8,328 bases of DNA, taken from assembly GCA_027450125.1 (NCBI GenBank), contig DAIDKG010000342.1:1-8328 (forward strand), given 5' to 3'. Shown here one piece after another: positions 5,198 to 8,328 of the stretch. The first letter of the stretch is position 1. Each line of letters starts with the position of its first letter. Both the position numbers and the translations under genes were made by a program. Below the pieces are notes generated by a model that saw nothing but the letters and a program-made list of their open reading frames with translations, ran no database searches and was not told the DNA's origin. This stretch comes from Bordetella sp. Lineage in GTDB: Bacteria; Pseudomonadota; Gammaproteobacteria; Burkholderiales; Burkholderiaceae_B.

Positions 5198-6643
5198 TCA
5201 GGCCGGCGCCTGCAGGGCTTCGAGCAATTGATCCGCGGGCATGGGGCGGGCCAATAAAAAACCCTGCAGCGAATTGCAGCCGATACGGGTCAGGAATTCC
5301 TGCTGCGCCGGGGTCTCCACGCCTTCGGCCACGACCTTCAGGCCCAGGGCACGGCCCAGCGCGATGATGGCCGACACAATGGCCGCGTCTTCCGAATCCT
5401 GCGCATCCGCATTCAGGTCCTGGATGAAACCCTTGTCGATCTTCAGTTCGCTGGCCGGGAGCCGTTTCAGGTACAGCAGACTGGAATACCCCGTGCCGAA
5501 GTCGTCGATCGAAATTCCCACGCCCATTTCATCCAGCTGCTGCAGCACGCGAACGCTGGCCTGGGTATCGCGCATGGCCGTCGTCTCGGTGATTTCCAGC
5601 ACCAGGGACTGAGGCGGCAGCGCGTGGCGGTTCAAGGCCTCGCGCACCGAGTGGACCAGGTCCGCATGATTGAACTGCTGGGCCGATATATTGACCGCCA
5701 CCGTCCAGTCGGCATACCCCATGCGATGCCATAGCGCCATCTGCCGGCAGGCTTCGTCCAGCGCCCAGTTGCCGATGGACACGACCAGCCCGAGCTTCTC
5801 CATCAGGGGAATGAACTTGTCGGGAGGCACGACGCCCAGCTCGGGGTGCACCCAGCGCATCAGGGCTTCCACGCCGCTGACAGGCCCGCTCGGCGCATCG
5901 AACTTCGGCTGGTAGTAGAGCGTGAACTCCCGGCGATCGAAAGCCTGGCGCAAATCCGCCAGCAACTGCGTCTGCTCCTGCACGACGGCATTCATCGATT
6001 CCTCGAACAGGCTGTATGTGTTGCGCCCTTGCTCCTTGGCGTGATAGAGCGCCGCATTGGCGTTGGTCAGCAGCGCATCGCGGGTCTTGCCGTGCTCGGG
6101 ATACATGGCAATGCCGATGCTGGAGGTGATCTGCAAGGGGTAGCCCGACAGCCGGAAGGGCTGGCGCAGCCCCGACACCAGCTGCGATGCCAGCCTGAAA
6201 ACGTCGTCGACGCCATCGGCGCCGACCATCATGATGAACTCGTCGCCCCGGGTTCGTGCCACGACCACCTGCATCGGCACGATATCCCGCACACGATGTG
6301 CGATCTCCACCAGCATTTGATCGCCGATGGCGTATCCGTATGCCTCGTTGATGGCCTCCAGGCCATCGCAATCCATGACCAGCAGGCCGAACCGCTCGGG
6401 CCTGCGGCGCTGCTCGCCGGCCAGCGTCTGATCGAGCAGATCATTGAACATCTGGCGGTTGGGCAGCTGGGTGAGCGAGTCATGCTGGGCCAGCCGGTCG
6501 ATCTCCTGTTTGGCTTTTGCCAGGGAGCGCGCGGTCAGGCCCATGCGCGACCGCGATTGCCGATCCGAAACGAGGAACAGGACCAGGAACGCCACGAGGA
6601 GCGCTGACAGCACCAAGATTATGTTGTCGCTGCCGAGTATCAC
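5198..6643 (-). CDS. Membrane-anchored GGDEF-EAL protein, probable c-di-GMP phosphodiesterase
   Basis: The protein has 481 residues: one N-terminal membrane span (about 7-25), a short helical linker (about 34-53), a GGDEF domain (about 54-213) and an EAL domain (about 220-481), both cytoplasmic. The EAL site is complete: YYQPK (243-247), Glu259 in EALMR (259-263), Asn318, Glu350, DDFGTGYSS (380-388), Lys401, Glu440/Glu443 in AEGVE, and Gln460. It should therefore cleave c-di-GMP to pGpG. The GGDEF motif reads RGDEF (132-136), with the first glycine replaced by arginine and no RxxD I-site, yet Asp91, Asn99 and Asp108 are kept. This suggests a domain that can still bind GTP and may regulate the EAL part, as is known for some hybrid proteins, rather than a strong cyclase. 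No periplasmic sensor domain is present; the span only tethers it. Translation starts at GTG 6643-6641, backed by GAGGGA a few bases upstream. It is convergent with the dehydrogenase gene. Confidence 0.93.
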   Translation of the reverse strand: MILGSDNIILVLSALLVAFLVLFLVSDRQSRSRMGLTARSLAKAKQEIDRLAQHDSLTQLPNRQMFNDLLDQTLAGEQRRRPERFGLLVMDCDGLEAINEAYGYAIGDQMLVEIAHRVRDIVPMQVVVARTRGDEFIMMVGADGVDDVFRLASQLVSGLRQPFRLSGYPLQITSSIGIAMYPEHGKTRDALLTNANAALYHAKEQGRNTYSLFEESMNAVVQEQTQLLADLRQAFDRREFTLYYQPKFDAPSGPVSGVEALMRWVHPELGVVPPDKFIPLMEKLGLVVSIGNWALDEACRQMALWHRMGYADWTVAVNISAQQFNHADLVHSVREALNRHALPPQSLVLEITETTAMRDTQASVRVLQQLDEMGVGISIDDFGTGYSSLLYLKRLPASELKIDKGFIQDLNADAQDSEDAAIVSAIIALGRALGLKVVAEGVETPAQQEFLTRIGCNSLQGFLLARPMPADQLLEALQAPA

Positions 6644-6684
6644 GATTCCCTCATCACCACGGGACAGCTGTAGATACTCCTGAT

Positions 6685-6724
6685 GTTACACCACTGAAAC
6701 AAAATGGATTTACGTTCGTGTAAC
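6685..6724. repeat. Inverted repeat GTTACAC / GTGTAAC before the GGDEF-EAL gene
   Basis: GTTACAC (6685-6691) and GTGTAAC (6718-6724) form a perfect seven-base inverted repeat whose centres are 33 bases apart, about three helical turns. It lies in the 91-base gap between the end of the coiled-coil membrane protein gene and the start of the GGDEF-EAL gene. On the minus strand the nearer half overlaps TAACAT, a possible -10. It could be an operator bound by a looping or dimeric regulator, or chance; the 26-base AT-rich interior makes it a poor terminator. Confidence 0.35.
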
Positions 6725-6734
6725 CCGGGAGGAT

Positions 6735-7460
6735 TCAGCGCGCCGGGCCTGCCGAGGCGCTGCGCACGAAATAAATGCGCATGGCCTGGGCACGCCCTTG
6801 CGCATCGCTCACGCGCAGCGTCGCTTTGTGGGGCACGAAGCCGTCGGGCAGGGCGACGGAGCCCTGCAGTGGAGCGAACCGGTCCAGCGTGAAGGCTACA
6901 GGCGGCGAGGTGATCGTGTCGGCCCGGCCGTTGAGGGTTCCGGAGAGCTCGACCGTGAACTGTCCCTGGAAGGCAGGCGTCTGGCCTGCCTGCTCCCGCA
7001 TGACGAGAGCGCGGTAGTTCGCCACGCCGCTGCCCGCCGTGACCTCTCCCCAGCGCACGCCGATATTGCCGCCGCGCGGATCGGGCGGCACCGCGTCCTG
7101 CAGGATCCGCAGCGTCTGCGTCAGCGTGACGATGCGCTCGTTGGCCTGGGCCAGATCGGCGGACGCCTTTTTCTGCGCCGACCGACTCTGGTCGCGTTCG
7201 CTCCGGGCCTGGCCGAGCTGGGTCTGCAGGTTCTGGCGCTCCAGCGTGGCGGACTGCAGGTCGCCGAGCAGTTTGTTGGACTCTTCGACCGTCAGTTGCC
7301 GAGGGCCGTAGTTGTTCTGCAGGAAGAGCACGCCGCCTACACCCAGCACGACGCCGACAAGCAGGAGCACCAGCCAGCGCGGCATGCGGCGCGCGCGGCG
7401 CCCGGACTCATAGGGTGACGACCTGAATACAGTTTCCCGCGAACTTCCGAATATCCCCAT
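6735..7460 (-). CDS. Single-pass membrane protein with coiled coil (DUF6776-like)
   Basis: The protein has 241 residues and no known enzymatic motif. A basic cytoplasmic N-terminus (1-28, with RRARRMPR at 21-28) is followed by one membrane span (about 29-48), which by the positive-inside rule places the rest in the periplasm. A heptad-rich coiled coil rich in Q, S, E and L runs from about 57 to 121, then a beta-rich C-terminal domain (about 130-235) with QFTVELSGTLNG (167-178), FAPLQGSVALPDGFVPHKATLRV (195-217) and a final strand RIYFVRSA. This order, and the LPxGFxP motif, match what I recall of the DUF6776 family of proteobacterial inner-membrane proteins; this has not been searched. The role is unknown. 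The ATG at 7460 is preceded by GGAT and GGA near the right spacing, a moderate ribosome binding site. The upstream ABC ATPase gene ends 221 bases away, so this gene probably has its own promoter, although I see no good match. Confidence 0.85.
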   Translation of the reverse strand: MGIFGSSRETVFRSSPYESGRRARRMPRWLVLLLVGVVLGVGGVLFLQNNYGPRQLTVEESNKLLGDLQSATLERQNLQTQLGQARSERDQSRSAQKKASADLAQANERIVTLTQTLRILQDAVPPDPRGGNIGVRWGEVTAGSGVANYRALVMREQAGQTPAFQGQFTVELSGTLNGRADTITSPPVAFTLDRFAPLQGSVALPDGFVPHKATLRVSDAQGRAQAMRIYFVRSASAGPAR

Positions 7461-7681
7461 TTGTCCGATCCATCCTCGCTCGACTACGGTCTTGCCGTGT
7501 AATCGCGCAGGATATCGCCGTACGGGGCTCGCGCCACGCTTTCAAAATATTCGGTTGCTCAAGAAGACACTGTGAAAAACCGTGTATCCGGCGCAAGAGG
7601 GCGCGGCCTGAAATTCGTAACGAAAGCGCTCACGGCCGGCGGCGCCGCGTCATGCGCTTGCGGGGAAAAGGCTTCGGGCAG

Positions 7682-8328
7682 TCAAGCGGCCAGCACCAGC
7701 AGATCGCTTTCGCAGACGCTGATCTCGACCTGCGACCCCACTGCGGGCGGAGGCGTGTCAGGTTGATTGAAGGTATCGAGCAGGACGGTCTGATCGGCGA
7801 CCGTCACGCGGATACGGATCACCGAGCCCAGAAAATGCACATCGGCGATACGGCCGGGAAGCACCACATCGCGGCCTTGCCGGCGTCCCAGCACGACCGT
7901 CTCGGGGCGCAGCGCCAGGCTGACCTTGCCACTGCCGCCCTGCACCGCCCGGTTCAGCACCACCGGCACGTCGCCTATCCTGAGGCTGCCGGAACCGGCC
8001 TCCAGAACCGCCGCATCGAGCAGGCTGAGCGTGCCGACGAACTGCGCCACGAATCGCGTCGCCGGACGGTTGTAGATCTCGAACGGGGTTCCGATCTGGT
8101 CCGCCACGCCTTCGTGCATCACTGCGACCCGGTCCGACATGGAAAGCGCCTCTTCCTGGTCGTGCGTCACGAAGATGGTCGTGATGCCGAGTTCGCGCTG
8201 GATGCGGCGGATCTCCTCGCGCAGGCTGATGCGGATCTTCGCATCGAGCGCCGACAGGGGCTCGTCCAGCAGCAATACGCGCGGCGAAACGGCCAGCGCC
8301 CTGGCCAGGGCCACGCGCTGCTGCTGCC
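7682..8328 (-). CDS. ABC importer ATP-binding subunit, C-terminal part (cut by window edge)
   Basis: This is the energy-supplying ATPase of a binding-protein-dependent importer at the inner membrane. The frame runs off the right edge; 214 residues before the stop are visible. They begin inside the ABC signature ([11 protein letters not shown]), so a start codon near 8314 would be false: that GTG codes the valine inside the signature. Next come Walker B VLLLDEP, the D-loop SALD and the H-loop [12 protein letters not shown]. The segment [23 protein letters not shown] then joins to a C-terminal TOBE domain of about 110 residues, ending in a strand-rich [19 protein letters not shown] domains of this length are typical of the MalK/PotA/FbpC/CysA-like group, whose substrates include polyamines, ferric iron, phosphonates, sulfate and sugars; the visible part does not decide among them. 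The Walker A half, the permeases and the binding protein would lie to the right. Confidence 0.93.
   Translation of the reverse strand, partial: QQQRVALARALAVSPRVLLLDEPLSALDAKIRISLREEIRRIQRELGITTIFVTHDQEEALSMSDRVAVMHEGVADQIGTPFEIYNRPATRFVAQFVGTLSLLDAAVLEAGSGSLRIGDVPVVLNRAVQGGSGKVSLALRPETVVLGRRQGRDVVLPGRIADVHFLGSVIRIRVTVADQTVLLDTFNQPDTPPPAVGSQVEISVCESDLLVLAA

Noticed and set aside
5846..6607. 253-codon plus-strand frame inside the GGDEF-EAL gene, and a 280-codon minus-strand frame at 5529-6371
   Set aside because: Both overlap the confirmed EAL/GGDEF frame and show only low-complexity composition typical of alternate frames in high-GC DNA.
7575..7606. Possible minus-strand terminator after the ABC ATPase gene (GCGC stem with a bulge, then a five-T run)
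   Set aside because: The stem is only about six pairs with a bulge and the T run begins eight bases after it, so it does not meet the usual terminator form.
8312..8314. GTG as the start of the ABC ATPase gene
   Set aside because: The frame continues upstream through QQQR of the ABC signature to the window edge, so this codon is internal and the gene is truncated by the window.

Overview
The window is ordinary-looking, GC-rich, densely coded bacterial chromosome. Its protein families, gene set and codon use (strong G/C at third positions) suggest a betaproteobacterium of the order Burkholderiales, most likely Alcaligenaceae (Bordetella/Achromobacter type). The genus is inferred from general familiarity, not from a database search. 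There is no insertion sequence, integrase, CRISPR array or phage gene.

Left part (1-2155, all minus strand): a probable four-gene run. In transcription order it holds a 91-residue protein of unknown function (GTG start), a YciO-type member of the Sua5/YciO/YrdC family, an M50 (site-2 protease type) integral membrane metallopeptidase, and dapA (4-hydroxy-tetrahydrodipicolinate synthase), which is cut by the left edge. A tRNA-His gene (anticodon GTG) with a recognisable promoter lies divergently at 2338-2413.

Middle part (2664-5145, plus strand): a PAS-GGDEF diguanylate cyclase with an intact GGEEF active site but no allosteric I-site arginine, an unrecognised 157-residue soluble protein, and a GhrB/GRHPR-like D-2-hydroxyacid dehydrogenase. 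Gaps are only 44 and 38 bases, so they may be co-transcribed. A phased direct repeat and an inverted repeat sit directly before the cyclase.

Right part (5198-8328, minus strand): a membrane-anchored GGDEF-EAL protein with a complete EAL phosphodiesterase site and an altered RGDEF cyclase motif, convergent with the dehydrogenase; a single-pass membrane protein with a coiled coil (DUF6776-like); and the C-terminal part of an ABC importer ATPase with a TOBE domain, cut by the right edge.

The unifying theme is cyclic di-GMP: a probable maker (2664-3614) and a probable breaker (5198-6643) lie about 1.6 kb apart in convergent orientation, with an unknown gene and a metabolic dehydrogenase between them. 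No clearly new defence or mobile system is present. The best leads are the unknown 157-residue gene beside the cyclase, the degenerate regulatory motifs of the two c-di-GMP enzymes, and the two repeat structures in front of them.
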